Source: Paludibacter sp.
Lineage (GTDB): Bacteria > Bacteroidota > Bacteroidia > Bacteroidales > Paludibacteraceae
Length of the DNA: 63,274 nt
Reading direction: 5' to 3'
Assembly (NCBI GenBank): GCA_028691965.1
Contig: JAQUYE010000005.1
Location: forward strand, 1-63,274
Each line of letters opens with the position of its first letter. The first letter of the stretch is position 1. A model generated the notes under the pieces. That model searched no databases. It saw only the letters and a program-made list of their open reading frames with translations, and was not told where the DNA came from. The translations under genes and the position numbers were made by a program. This document shows positions 47,195 to 56,103 of this stretch, one piece after another.

Positions 47195-48181
47195 ATGATG
47201 AAAAAAGTACTGGGGATGGGTAATGCCTTGACTGACATTTTATTGCAGATTAGTTCTGATGATGTATTAAATGAGTTAAATTTACCAAAAGGAAGTATGC
47301 AGTTGATTGATTCCGCAAAAATGAAGGAAATCCGTACTGCACTTGACTTTTCAAAAGCTGTAAAGGCGACCGGAGGGTCGGCGTCGAATACTATAAATGG
47401 TATTACTAAGCTGGGTGTAGCGGGAGGTTTTTTAGGAAAGATTGGCAACGATGAAGTAGGCGCATTTTTTCTGAGTGATTCGATGGCCAATGGGGTAAGT
47501 CCGCTGCTAGGCTATAGCGATACTCCTTCCGGCAATTGTACTGTCCTGGTGTCGCCTGATGGTGAACGCACACTATGTACTTTCCTGGGAGCAGCAGCTG
47601 AATTATCTGTCGATGATCTTACGGAAGACTTGTTCACCGGATATTCCGTTTTTCACATTGAAGGTTACCTGGTTCAAAACCATGACTTGATTCGCAAGGC
47701 TGTTCAACTCGCTAAGAAAGCCGGCTTGAAAGTGTCGGTCGACCTTGCCAGTTATAATGTGGTAGAGTCCAACCTGGAGTTTCTTCAGGAAATAGTAACT
47801 AAGTATGTAGATATAGTGTTTGCCAACGAAGAGGAAGCGCGGGCTTTCACCGGTAAGGAGCCGGAAGAAGCATTGCTGCATATTGCTGAGTTGTGTGAAG
47901 TTGCTGTAGTTAAAATAGGCAAACAGGGGTCGTACGTAAAGTCGGGTGATTCACGCTATACGATTGCTCCTTATTTAGCTAAGAGTATCGATACTACGGG
48001 TGCGGGCGACTTATACGCAGCTGGTTTTTTAGTTGGATTAGCTTCCGGCTATTCATTGGATCTGTGCGGTAAAATAGGGTCACTGGTTTCTTCGAAAGTT
48101 GTTGAAGTGCTGGGTGCCAAGATGGATCAGGAGGTTTGGGATGATATTCATTTACAGATTAACAACTTAGTTAGACACTAA
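47195..48181 (+). CDS. PfkB-family nucleoside/sugar kinase (adenosine kinase-like)
   Basis: Ribokinase-fold kinase of 328 residues. It shows the N-terminal GMGNALTDILL, the substrate-side ATGGSASNTINGITKLGV, and the C-terminal ATP/anion-hole signature DTTGAGDLYAAGFL with catalytic Asp (about 270). The sequence most resembles the Bacteroidota proteins annotated as adenosine kinase, but other sugar kinases of the family share these motifs, so the substrate is uncertain. A second ATG at 47198 is possible. The DMT transporter follows after 16 bases. Confidence 0.82.
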   Translation: MMKKVLGMGNALTDILLQISSDDVLNELNLPKGSMQLIDSAKMKEIRTALDFSKAVKATGGSASNTINGITKLGVAGGFLGKIGNDEVGAFFLSDSMANGVSPLLGYSDTPSGNCTVLVSPDGERTLCTFLGAAAELSVDDLTEDLFTGYSVFHIEGYLVQNHDLIRKAVQLAKKAGLKVSVDLASYNVVESNLEFLQEIVTKYVDIVFANEEEARAFTGKEPEEALLHIAELCEVAVVKIGKQGSYVKSGDSRYTIAPYLAKSIDTTGAGDLYAAGFLVGLASGYSLDLCGKIGSLVSSKVVEVLGAKMDQEVWDDIHLQINNLVRH

Positions 48182-48197
48182 CATCTGAATTCTTCGT

Positions 48198-49121
48198 ATG
48201 CAATCCTTTAAAATGTACGGTGCCGTTGTGTTGGCAATGGTCTTTTGGGCTTTTTCGTTTATATGGACTCAAATGGCTATTGAATCCTTTCCGCCGGTAA
48301 CCCTGGTAAGTCTGCGACTGATACTGGCGAGTCTGATTTTATACGCTTATGCCCGTGCAACCGGTAAATTACAACGCTTACGCCGTGAGGATCTGCGTGG
48401 TTTTATACTACTTGCTTTTTTTGAGCCCTTCCTTTATTATATGGGCGAAACCTATGCGCTGACGATGATGTCGCCAACTCTGGTGTCGGTAATCGTGGCT
48501 ACCATTCCCTTATTTGCTCCACTACTTGCTTACTTTATGCTTCACGAGCGAATTACCAAAAGTAATGTGGCAGGTATCGTTGTATCCATCATCGGGGTTT
48601 TATTGGTGATCTATGTGCCCGGTACAGGCATGTATGCCGAAATCCTTGGAATAGTGCTGGTATTTGTTGCTGTGTTTTCAGCTGTATTCTATTCAACAAC
48701 ACTGCGGCGAATTTCATCTCACTATACGATTACAAGTATAGTGCTCTATCAGAGTCTGATTGGTATACTCTTTTTCTTACCGGTTTTTCTGGTAGTTGAT
48801 TTGCCTGTCGTCGATACAATGCAGATTACAACTAAGTCGCTCGGAGCCTTATTAATGCTCTCTTTGTTTGCATCTGTACTTGCCTTCGTGTTTTTCGGAG
48901 GGGTGGTGCGCAAGATTGGAATAGCCAAAAGTAATGTATTTGTAAATTTGATTCCGGTATTTACTGCCCTTTTTTCCTGGCTGCTGTTGGATCAGTACCT
49001 TACTTTTACACAATGGATGGGCATTTTGGTAGTAGTGCTGGGATTGTTTGTAAGTCAGTTAAACCGAAGATCGTTTAAATCTCAGAAACAAGAAATAATC
49101 ACTAAGGTTACAGAATATTAG
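48198..49121 (+). CDS. EamA/DMT-family inner-membrane transporter
   Basis: Drug/metabolite transporter of 307 residues with about 10 membrane helices arranged as two EamA repeats (WAFSFIWTQMAIESFPPVTLVSLRLILA in the first, FASVLAFVFFGGVVRKIGIAKSNVFVNLIPVFTALFSWLLL in the second). Substrate unknown; export of amino acids or metabolites is common in the family. It is probably transcribed with the PfkB kinase. Confidence 0.85.
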   Translation: MQSFKMYGAVVLAMVFWAFSFIWTQMAIESFPPVTLVSLRLILASLILYAYARATGKLQRLRREDLRGFILLAFFEPFLYYMGETYALTMMSPTLVSVIVATIPLFAPLLAYFMLHERITKSNVAGIVVSIIGVLLVIYVPGTGMYAEILGIVLVFVAVFSAVFYSTTLRRISSHYTITSIVLYQSLIGILFFLPVFLVVDLPVVDTMQITTKSLGALLMLSLFASVLAFVFFGGVVRKIGIAKSNVFVNLIPVFTALFSWLLLDQYLTFTQWMGILVVVLGLFVSQLNRRSFKSQKQEIITKVTEY

Positions 49122-49129
49122 TATGTTTG
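49122..49129 (+). promoter_or_regulatory. -7 promoter box TATGTTTG of the acyltransferase gene
   Basis: TAnnTTTG match directly after the DMT transporter stop and 27 bases before the plsC-like ATG. No -33 match. Confidence 0.4.
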
Positions 49130-49155
49130 TACCTTCAGTTAACTAATCATTAACC

Positions 49156-49884
49156 ATGAAGCGTAAAATACATCCTCTTTTTCTACTTTACCAGTTATTG
49201 GTTGCCTACCCGTTAGTACTGATGCTGACATTGATTGTAGCGTTAGCCACTATAGTGCTTTCTCCGCTGTTTCCGGGTCACCCGATTTCGTATTTCCCTG
49301 CACGCTGGTGGGGGAGGGCAGTATGCTTCTTATTTTTCGTGAAGGTTGAAATCGAAGGCTTAGATAAAGTTGACCCGAAACGATCGTATGTTATTCTCGC
49401 CAATCATCAGTCTGTTTTCGACATTTTTGTAATCTATGGTTGGTTGCCCAACTTATTTAAATGGATCATGAAAGCTGAATTGCGCCGCATTCCCTTTGTT
49501 GGAAAAGCCTGTGAAGCTGCCGGCCATATTTTCCTGAATCGTGCGAATCCGGTTGCAACCCTACACAGTATTGAAAAAGCCGAGCGTCAGCTCATCAATG
49601 GTTTATCGGTTGTGATTTTCCCTGAAGGTACCCGTACCCATACCGGAAACATAGGAACTTTTAAAAAGGGAGCTTTCTATATAGCTGCCGATCTCAATTT
49701 ACCCATCCTTCCGGTTAGCATCAGCGGAGCATTCGAACGTATGCCCCGTTCGTCGTTTCTTATCAAACCCGGTACGATCAGGTTGTGCTTTCATACTGCA
49801 ATCAACGTTTCTGGCTATCTTCCCGATTCAACTTCCGAACTTCTAAAGCATACCCATGCCGTAATTGCCTCTGAACTCAGTTGA
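49156..49884 (+). CDS. plsC: 1-acyl-sn-glycerol-3-phosphate acyltransferase
   Basis: Makes phosphatidic acid from lysophosphatidic acid at the inner membrane. Length 242 residues. It has an N-terminal hydrophobic segment (about 12-36), the catalytic HX4D box in ANHQSVFDIF (about 83), a substrate-binding block (KAELRRIPFVGKACEAAGHIFLNR) and the FPEGTRTHTGN box. Standard length for PlsC. It is followed by 223 bases holding the promoter of the efflux operon. Confidence 0.9.
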   Translation: MKRKIHPLFLLYQLLVAYPLVLMLTLIVALATIVLSPLFPGHPISYFPARWWGRAVCFLFFVKVEIEGLDKVDPKRSYVILANHQSVFDIFVIYGWLPNLFKWIMKAELRRIPFVGKACEAAGHIFLNRANPVATLHSIEKAERQLINGLSVVIFPEGTRTHTGNIGTFKKGAFYIAADLNLPILPVSISGAFERMPRSSFLIKPGTIRLCFHTAINVSGYLPDSTSELLKHTHAVIASELS

Positions 49885-50033
49885 TTGCCTTCTTTCTTAA
49901 CTTTATAAGCCAGCAGTTTAGCGACTTATTTGAGCGAATTACATTAAATAATGTTAATGTTTAAATCTGCTTAATTAACTCAATCCGTCTAAAATAAAGC
50001 GTTTATAGATTTTTTTGTAGTAATATCAATTTT

Positions 50034-50080
50034 TACATAGTACTATGTATTGCAAGGTACTGTATGAATACATATATTTG
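50034..50080 (+). promoter_or_regulatory. Palindrome and promoter of the ABC efflux operon
   Basis: A perfect 16-bp palindrome, TACATAGTACTATGTA, lies at 50034-50049. Next come TTG at 50050-50052, a 20-base spacer and the -7 box TATATTTG at 50073-50080. The palindrome directly abuts the -33 element, a repressor-like placement. PadR-type regulators bind ATGT/ACAT dyads of this kind, and a PadR gene is in the operon it would control. Confidence 0.6.
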
Positions 50081-50107
50081 CACCCGTTAAACAATTAACT
50101 CAATCAA

Positions 50108-50782
50108 ATGATTTCTCTAACCAACATTAACAAAACCTATTACACGGAAGCTACTTCGCTTCACGTGCTCAAAGGAGTAGATTTGAATATTTACCCGGGT
50201 GATTATGTTTCTATCATGGGGGCTTCCGGTTCCGGTAAATCCACCTTGTTAAATATCCTGGGTATTTTGGATAATTACGACACGGGCGATTATCGATTAA
50301 ACAATGTATTGATAAAAAACTTATCTGAAAAACAGGCAGCTCATGTTCGTAACGAAATGATAGGATTTGTTTTCCAGTCATTCAACCTTATCAATTTTAA
50401 GAATGCGTTGGAGAATGTAGCACTACCGCTCTATTACCGGAAGATAAGCAGGAAACGTCGCAATATAATTGCTATGGAGTACCTCGACCGGATGGGGCTG
50501 AAAGACTGGGCATACCACATGCCAAATGAAATGTCGGGTGGACAAAAACAGCGTGTGGCAATAGCAAGGGCAATTATTTCAGAGCCTAAGGTGTTGCTGG
50601 CCGATGAACCTACCGGTGCTCTGGATAGTCAGACCACCGAAGAAGTAATGCAGGTACTGACCGAATTAAACGCTGGCGGAATTACGACAATTATCGTAAC
50701 GCACGAAAAGGCAGTGTCGGATATTACCCGAAAGGTAATCCACATTAAGGATGGTATGATTGGTAGCATCGAATCGAAATAA
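50108..50782 (+). CDS. ABC transporter ATP-binding protein, MacB/LolD type
   Basis: ATPase of 224 residues. It has Walker A GASGSGKSTLLN (about 36-47), Q-loop FVFQSFNLI, signature MSGGQKQRVAIARA, Walker B VLLADEPTGALD and the H-loop VTHEKA. It powers the two FtsX-like permeases encoded next (9-base gap). With the adaptor and TolC it forms a MacAB-like tripartite efflux or lipoprotein-handling machine (mechanotransmission type). Confidence 0.94.
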   Translation: MISLTNINKTYYTEATSLHVLKGVDLNIYPGDYVSIMGASGSGKSTLLNILGILDNYDTGDYRLNNVLIKNLSEKQAAHVRNEMIGFVFQSFNLINFKNALENVALPLYYRKISRKRRNIIAMEYLDRMGLKDWAYHMPNEMSGGQKQRVAIARAIISEPKVLLADEPTGALDSQTTEEVMQVLTELNAGGITTIIVTHEKAVSDITRKVIHIKDGMIGSIESK

Positions 50783-50791
50783 ATCAGCAGC

Positions 50792-52048
50792 ATGGATATT
50801 TTACAGGAAATATGGTCGGGCTTGCGTCACAACAAACTTCGAACAATTCTTACCGGATTGTCGGTTTCGTGGGGTATTTTTATCCTCATTATATTGCTGG
50901 CTGCCGGTAATGGGCTGAAGAACGGGGTTACTTCCAACTTCAGCGATCGTGCCACTAATACAGTACAGATATGGCCGGGCCGTACCTCGAAACCTCACCA
51001 GGGCTATCAGGCGGGACGAAACATGAGTCTCACCGATAAGGAAGTAGAGAAAATCGACAATGATGTGAATCAAATGTCGGACAGAACTCCAATTTCCGAC
51101 AATTACCTCACCATTACGTATAAGTCGGAGTATTCAAGCTATTCGGTACGAGGTGTAACTCCTTTATATACTTCAGTTTTCAACCTTAAGTTCGACGAGA
51201 ACGGTGGTAGGTTTTTCAATCAAACCGATATGAACGAACAACGCAAGGTGATTGTGCTGGATCAGAAAGTGGTGGATGTCTTGTTTAAGGATGAATCGCC
51301 TATAGGAAAGTTCGTTCAGGTAGGTCAGGTGATGTTCCAGGTAATTGGGGTGAACTCCAAAAAGGATAACTGGGGAGATGGTACTACCTATATTCCCTTA
51401 TCAACCTCGCAGGTAATTTTCAATACGAATAAAAAGTACCGAAGCATTGCTATGACAGTGAACGGGATGACCACCATGGAAGAAAATGATACCTTCAATG
51501 TGGAATTAAAACGGTCGCTCGCACAAACAATGATCTTTGATCCGGAAGATACACAGGCCTTGTGGATACGAAATTCTCAGCGCGACTACATCGAGACCAT
51601 GAATATATTTAATGGCATCACCGTGTTTGTATCCATTATTGGCATATTTACCCTGATTGCAGGTATTGTGGGTGTCAGTAATATAATGCTGGTAACCGTG
51701 AAAGAGCGTACCCGCGAGATAGGGATTCGAAAAGCACTGGGTGCTCCACCTTCTCACATCCTGTTATCCATCATTCTGGAGTCAATTTTAATAACTACAT
51801 TTTTTGGATATATAGGTATGATGACAGGTATAGGGATTACCGAAGTAGTCAACTTTATTATGGAACAATCGGCAGTACAAAATCCATCGGAAACCGGAAT
51901 GTCGGTATTTAAGAATCCGACCGTCGACTTATCCTATGTGTATTTTGCTACCTCTATATTAATCGTAGCCGGAATTATTGCCGGATATATGCCGGCTCGC
52001 CGTGCAGTAAGCATTAAACCGATCGAAGCCATGCGCGACGAAAATTAA
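50792..52048 (+). CDS. MacB/FtsX-family ABC permease (first)
   Basis: Inner-membrane permease of 418 residues. It has an N-terminal helix (LRTILTGLSVSWGIFILIILLAAGNG), a large periplasmic MacB domain (about 50-270), then three C-terminal helices with the FtsX signature GIVGVSNIMLVTVKERTREIGIRKALGAPP. Its end reads PARRAVSIKPIEAMRDEN. Paralogue of the next gene; both lack the ATPase domain that E. coli MacB carries, which is a separate protein here. Confidence 0.93.
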   Translation: MDILQEIWSGLRHNKLRTILTGLSVSWGIFILIILLAAGNGLKNGVTSNFSDRATNTVQIWPGRTSKPHQGYQAGRNMSLTDKEVEKIDNDVNQMSDRTPISDNYLTITYKSEYSSYSVRGVTPLYTSVFNLKFDENGGRFFNQTDMNEQRKVIVLDQKVVDVLFKDESPIGKFVQVGQVMFQVIGVNSKKDNWGDGTTYIPLSTSQVIFNTNKKYRSIAMTVNGMTTMEENDTFNVELKRSLAQTMIFDPEDTQALWIRNSQRDYIETMNIFNGITVFVSIIGIFTLIAGIVGVSNIMLVTVKERTREIGIRKALGAPPSHILLSIILESILITTFFGYIGMMTGIGITEVVNFIMEQSAVQNPSETGMSVFKNPTVDLSYVYFATSILIVAGIIAGYMPARRAVSIKPIEAMRDEN

Positions 52049-52061
52049 TACAACCATACTT

Positions 52062-53309
52062 ATGTTTGATTTGGATAGATTCCAGGAAATCTGGATTACA
52101 ATAACCCACAACAAGTCACGGAGCTTTCTCACCGCTTTTGGGGTGTTCTGGGGAATGTTTATGCTCGTTGCCATGGTTGGAGCAGGGGTTGCTCTCGAAA
52201 GGGGTATTACTTCGCAGATTGAAGGTTTTGCGACGAACTCCTGCTTTGTGTGGGAAAACAGAACTTCAGAGCCTTACAAAGGGTTTCGTAAGGGGCGCCA
52301 GTGGGAAATGCGTAACAACGATATTACGGTATTGCAGAATAATGTTCCTGAAATACAGCATATTGCACCAATAATATTTGGTGGAAACAGTGAGAATAAT
52401 GTGTTGAGAGACGATAAGGCAGGGGCATTTTTTGTAAAGGGTAATTATCCGTCCTATAATGATATTGATAAGCAGAAACTAATTAAGGGAAGGTATATAA
52501 ATACCATTGATATCGTAGAGAAACGAAAAGTATGCGTAATTGGTGAACGCGTGTACGAAGTAATGTTTCCGCACGACGAGGATCCGCTGGGAAAAAACCT
52601 TCAGGTGAATGGTATCTATTTCACTGTTGTAGGGGTTACCCGCAGTAATTCGAACGTGAATATCGGAGGTGATTCGCAGGAAACTGTTATCCTGCCTTTT
52701 ACAACAATGCAACAGGCCTATAATATGGGCGACAGGGTTCATTTTCTTGCAATAACTGCGCAGCCTGGAGTCAAGGTGAGTGTGGTGGAAGAAAAGGTAA
52801 AGACGGTATTGAAGCAATCGCACGACATTGCCCCGCATGATAAAACAGCTGTCGGAGGTATGAACCTGGAAGATCAGTTCACCATGTTCCTGTACCTTGG
52901 AATAGGGATAGCTTCCCTGATCTGGATAGTGGGTACAGGTACCTTGCTGGCTGGTGCGGTAGGTGTTAGTAATATCATGCTGGTCACCGTAAAGGAACGT
53001 ACCCGCGAAATCGGAATCCGCCGTGCTCTTGGAGCTACGCCGGTGAACATAGTTGGACAAATACTCACTGAGAGCGTAGTACTTACCATGCTCGCAGGTG
53101 TGTCGGGTTTGATGTTCGGTGTCGGACTTTTATCGCTGGTTGGTAAGGTACTCGAGCAGTCGGATGGTATGTTTAAGGATCCGCAAATTAGTTTCAGCGT
53201 GGGAGTAGGTGCCCTGATAATACTTGTGGTAATAGGGGCACTAGCCGGTTTTATCCCGGCAAACAGAGCCATGAAAATAAAGCCTATTGAGGCAATACGT
53301 GAAGAATAA
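52062..53309 (+). CDS. MacB/FtsX-family ABC permease (second)
   Basis: Permease of 415 residues, paralogous to the preceding one and 13 bases after it. Same plan: N-terminal helix (FLTAFGVFWGMFMLVAMVGAGVALERG), periplasmic MacB domain, three C-terminal helices with GAVGVSNIMLVTVKERTREIGIRRALGATP, and the end PANRAMKIKPIEAIREE. The two probably form a heterodimer around one ATPase dimer (inference from the single ATPase gene). Confidence 0.93.
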   Translation: MFDLDRFQEIWITITHNKSRSFLTAFGVFWGMFMLVAMVGAGVALERGITSQIEGFATNSCFVWENRTSEPYKGFRKGRQWEMRNNDITVLQNNVPEIQHIAPIIFGGNSENNVLRDDKAGAFFVKGNYPSYNDIDKQKLIKGRYINTIDIVEKRKVCVIGERVYEVMFPHDEDPLGKNLQVNGIYFTVVGVTRSNSNVNIGGDSQETVILPFTTMQQAYNMGDRVHFLAITAQPGVKVSVVEEKVKTVLKQSHDIAPHDKTAVGGMNLEDQFTMFLYLGIGIASLIWIVGTGTLLAGAVGVSNIMLVTVKERTREIGIRRALGATPVNIVGQILTESVVLTMLAGVSGLMFGVGLLSLVGKVLEQSDGMFKDPQISFSVGVGALIILVVIGALAGFIPANRAMKIKPIEAIREE

Positions 53310-53339
53310 ACAACAACATAATAATAATTATCTACGAAT

Positions 53340-54452
53340 ATGAAAAAAGTCTTTAAATTCATTTTCATTGGCCTGGTTGTCATTGGAGTGATTGGTACTT
53401 TTGTTTTTCTTTGGCAAAAATCGCAACCTAAAGTTAAAACGTATGAGATTGTAACGGTAAGTACAGGATCCATTCAAAAAAAGACGGTTGCAACCGGGAA
53501 GGTGGAACCCCGCAATGAGATTCTAATCAAACCACAGTTGTCGGGAATTATTTCCGAACTATACCGTGAAGCAGGCGATCAGGTAAAAGCAGGTGATATA
53601 ATTGCAAAGATCAAATTAATTCCTGATATGGTTAGTCTGAATGCAGCTGAGGCAAGAGTGGTAAGGGCTCAGCTTGGTTTCGACCAGACTGCCCGCAACT
53701 TTGAGCGTGATAAACAACTCTTTGAGGAAAAGGTTATTTCGCGCGAGGAGTTTGAAAAAAGCCAGCTTCAGTATAATAACGATCGTTCGGAGTTAAAGAC
53801 GGCACAGGATAACCTGAGTTTGACACGCGACGGCATTACGAGCGATAAGACCCTTGTAAGTAATACGCTGGTGCGTTCAACGATCAACGGAACTATTCTG
53901 GATATTCCTATTAAAGTAGGAAACTCGGTTATCCAGTCAAATAACTTCAACGACGGAACAACGATTGCTGCTGTTGCCAATATGAGTGATATGCTTTTTG
54001 TAGGCAAGCTCGACGAGACTGAAGTGGGCAGGGTAGAAGCCGGAATGCCAATGGAAATTACTATCGGTGCTATTCCGGGGAAAAAGCTGAACGCTAAACT
54101 GGAATACATTGCTCCCAAAGGTACCGATTCGGGTGGTGCTATCATGTTTGATATGAAGGCTGCTGTAACCGTAACCGACGACATGTTTATCCGGGCAGGC
54201 TACAGTGCCAATGCCGAAATTATCTTCAGCAGAGCCGAAAATGTGATCACTGTTCCCGAAAGCTGCATTAGTTTCAGCGGCGACACGGCCTTTGTATATA
54301 CCTTGCTAACCGAAGAACCGCAGGCTTTTGAAAAGAAAAAGGTAGTAACAGGTCTTTCAGATGGTATTAGTATAGAAGTGAAAAGCGGATTGAAGCAAGG
54401 TGACAAAATCCGTGGAACAGAAATTATCGAGAATAAACAGTCAAATTCCTAA
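53340..54452 (+). CDS. HlyD/RND-type periplasmic adaptor (MacA-like)
   Basis: Membrane-fusion protein of 370 residues with one N-terminal membrane helix (FKFIFIGLVVIGVIGTFVFLW). A barrel-sandwich lipoyl half is seen at about 60-85 (ELYREAGDQVKAGDIIAKI), then a helical hairpin (about 100-160), a second lipoyl half (RSTINGTILDIPIKVGNSV) and a beta-barrel domain. It connects the permeases to TolC. The stop overlaps the next start (TAATG), indicating coupled translation. Confidence 0.92.
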   Translation: MKKVFKFIFIGLVVIGVIGTFVFLWQKSQPKVKTYEIVTVSTGSIQKKTVATGKVEPRNEILIKPQLSGIISELYREAGDQVKAGDIIAKIKLIPDMVSLNAAEARVVRAQLGFDQTARNFERDKQLFEEKVISREEFEKSQLQYNNDRSELKTAQDNLSLTRDGITSDKTLVSNTLVRSTINGTILDIPIKVGNSVIQSNNFNDGTTIAAVANMSDMLFVGKLDETEVGRVEAGMPMEITIGAIPGKKLNAKLEYIAPKGTDSGGAIMFDMKAAVTVTDDMFIRAGYSANAEIIFSRAENVITVPESCISFSGDTAFVYTLLTEEPQAFEKKKVVTGLSDGISIEVKSGLKQGDKIRGTEIIENKQSNS

Positions 54453-55765
54453 TGTCAATGAAGGCTCTACTTAACTTATTGATAGTTGTTTTACTCTTTT
54501 CGTCTTTCAGAGTGCAGGCAAACCCCAAAGTGCTTACCCTCGATCAGTGCATCGATTCGGCGCTTACCTACAACCGGAATATCCGTCAGCAGGAATTGTC
54601 GCGTTCGAGCAGAGAGATTGCATACCAACAGGCACGTGCCGATTTATTACCCAACCTGAATGCATCTGCTGGTCAGAGTTTTATGTTCGGTCGTTCGCTG
54701 ATTGCTGATAATACCTATCGTGATGTGAATTCGTCGCAAAGTTCGTTCGGCATTGGGACTAATATTACCTTGTTCGACGGCTTGCGTATGAAAAATACGA
54801 TCGATGCCCGCAGGGCTGAACTGATGGCTGCAAAAGCCGATCTTGAAAAGATTCAGGAAGATATTCGACTGAATGTTACGGTTGCCTACCTACAGGTGTT
54901 GTTGTTGAAAGAAAACAGTCAAACGGCTGTGAGTCAGATGGAACTTACCCGTCAGAAGGTCGAACAACAAACAGCACTGGTAAAGGCCGGTAAATTGCCG
55001 GAAGGTGAATTGTACGAACTCAACGCGCAACTGGCAAAAGAAGAATTAAATCTAACGCGTGTCGACACTCAATTGAAGCTGGCATTGCTGGACCTGGCAC
55101 AAATCATTGAACTGTCCGATTTTCAGAATCTGGATGTTGAGATGCCGGCTGAAATGGCTGAGACAGAGCTGAAACTCTTGTCAGCTGATGAGGTGTATCG
55201 CTCAGCATTGCTCAGTCGCCCTGAACTTAAAGCAGCCGACTACCGGCTTCAGGGAAGCATGAAGAACGTTGAAATTGCCCGTTCTGCTTACTATCCAACC
55301 CTTAGTTTCGGGGCACAGATGAGTACCGGTTACTACCGTCTGAATGGTGTTACTAACAATCCGTTTAACGATCAGCTGAAGGAAAACCTGAGTACAAACC
55401 TTGGTTTTAGTCTGCAAATACCCATCTTTAATCGTTTCTCGACCCGTAACCAGGTGGCTAACTCGAAACTGGCTGTTGAAAACAGTAAGTTAGAGATAGA
55501 AAACACGCGGATACAACTTCGGAAAACGATAGAGCAGGCCTATCAAAATGCAGTGGCTGCGCAATCGAGATTGCTATCGGCACAGCGCTCCGAGCAGGCT
55601 TCGAAAGAAGCCTACCGCTACGCGGAACAGAAGTACGAGGCAGGAAGAGCTTCGGTATATGAGTTATATTCGGCTAAAGCAAATCTTACTCAGGCCATTT
55701 CGGAGTTAAGTCAGTCGAAGTACGAATATATATTACGGATAAATGTCTTAGAATTATTGCAATGA
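54452..55765 (+). CDS. TolC-family outer-membrane efflux protein
   Basis: Outer-membrane channel of 437 residues with a signal peptide (MSMKALLNLLIVVLLFSSFRVQA). It has the two OEP repeats typical of TolC, rich in long helices (LTLDQCIDSALTYNRNIRQQ; VTVAYLQVLLLKENSQTAVS; and, in the second half, LLSRPELKAADYRLQGSMKNVEIARSAYYPTL). A second ATG at 54458 is possible. Its TGA overlaps the padR ATG (ATGA). Confidence 0.92.
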   Translation: MSMKALLNLLIVVLLFSSFRVQANPKVLTLDQCIDSALTYNRNIRQQELSRSSREIAYQQARADLLPNLNASAGQSFMFGRSLIADNTYRDVNSSQSSFGIGTNITLFDGLRMKNTIDARRAELMAAKADLEKIQEDIRLNVTVAYLQVLLLKENSQTAVSQMELTRQKVEQQTALVKAGKLPEGELYELNAQLAKEELNLTRVDTQLKLALLDLAQIIELSDFQNLDVEMPAEMAETELKLLSADEVYRSALLSRPELKAADYRLQGSMKNVEIARSAYYPTLSFGAQMSTGYYRLNGVTNNPFNDQLKENLSTNLGFSLQIPIFNRFSTRNQVANSKLAVENSKLEIENTRIQLRKTIEQAYQNAVAAQSRLLSAQRSEQASKEAYRYAEQKYEAGRASVYELYSAKANLTQAISELSQSKYEYILRINVLELLQ

Positions 55766-56103
55766 ACGCAGAAAATATAAAGTCACAGATGCGAAAAGGT
55801 TATCTTGAATATTGTATTTTATTAATACTGAAAGAAAAGCCTTCCTACGCATCGGATATTATTGCTGAACTTAAGGAAGCTAAGCTGATTGTTGTGGAAG
55901 GTACTTTGTATCCGTTGCTCACCAGACTTAAAAATGCTGAGCTCCTTGATTACAGGTGGGAAGAGTCGACCCAGGGACCTCCCCGCAAATACTACGAAAT
56001 GACCGGTAAGGGTCAGCTTTTTCTGGATGAACTGGAAAAGGCCTGGGATGAAATTAATTTAGTTATCAGTCGCCTTAAAAGTAATAAAATAGAAAGAGCA
56101 TGA
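55762..56103 (+). CDS. PadR-family transcriptional regulator
   Basis: Winged-helix regulator of 113 residues. The family pattern is clear: MRKGYLEYCILLILKEKPSYASDIIAEL, then VVEGTLYPLLTRLKNAELLDYRW and GPPRKYYEMTGKG. A C-terminal helix is for dimerisation. It overlaps both neighbours by 4 bases, so it is embedded in the efflux operon. PadR proteins usually repress their own operon until a ligand binds; the palindrome at 50034 is the candidate target. Confidence 0.93.
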   Translation: MNAENIKSQMRKGYLEYCILLILKEKPSYASDIIAELKEAKLIVVEGTLYPLLTRLKNAELLDYRWEESTQGPPRKYYEMTGKGQLFLDELEKAWDEINLVISRLKSNKIERA

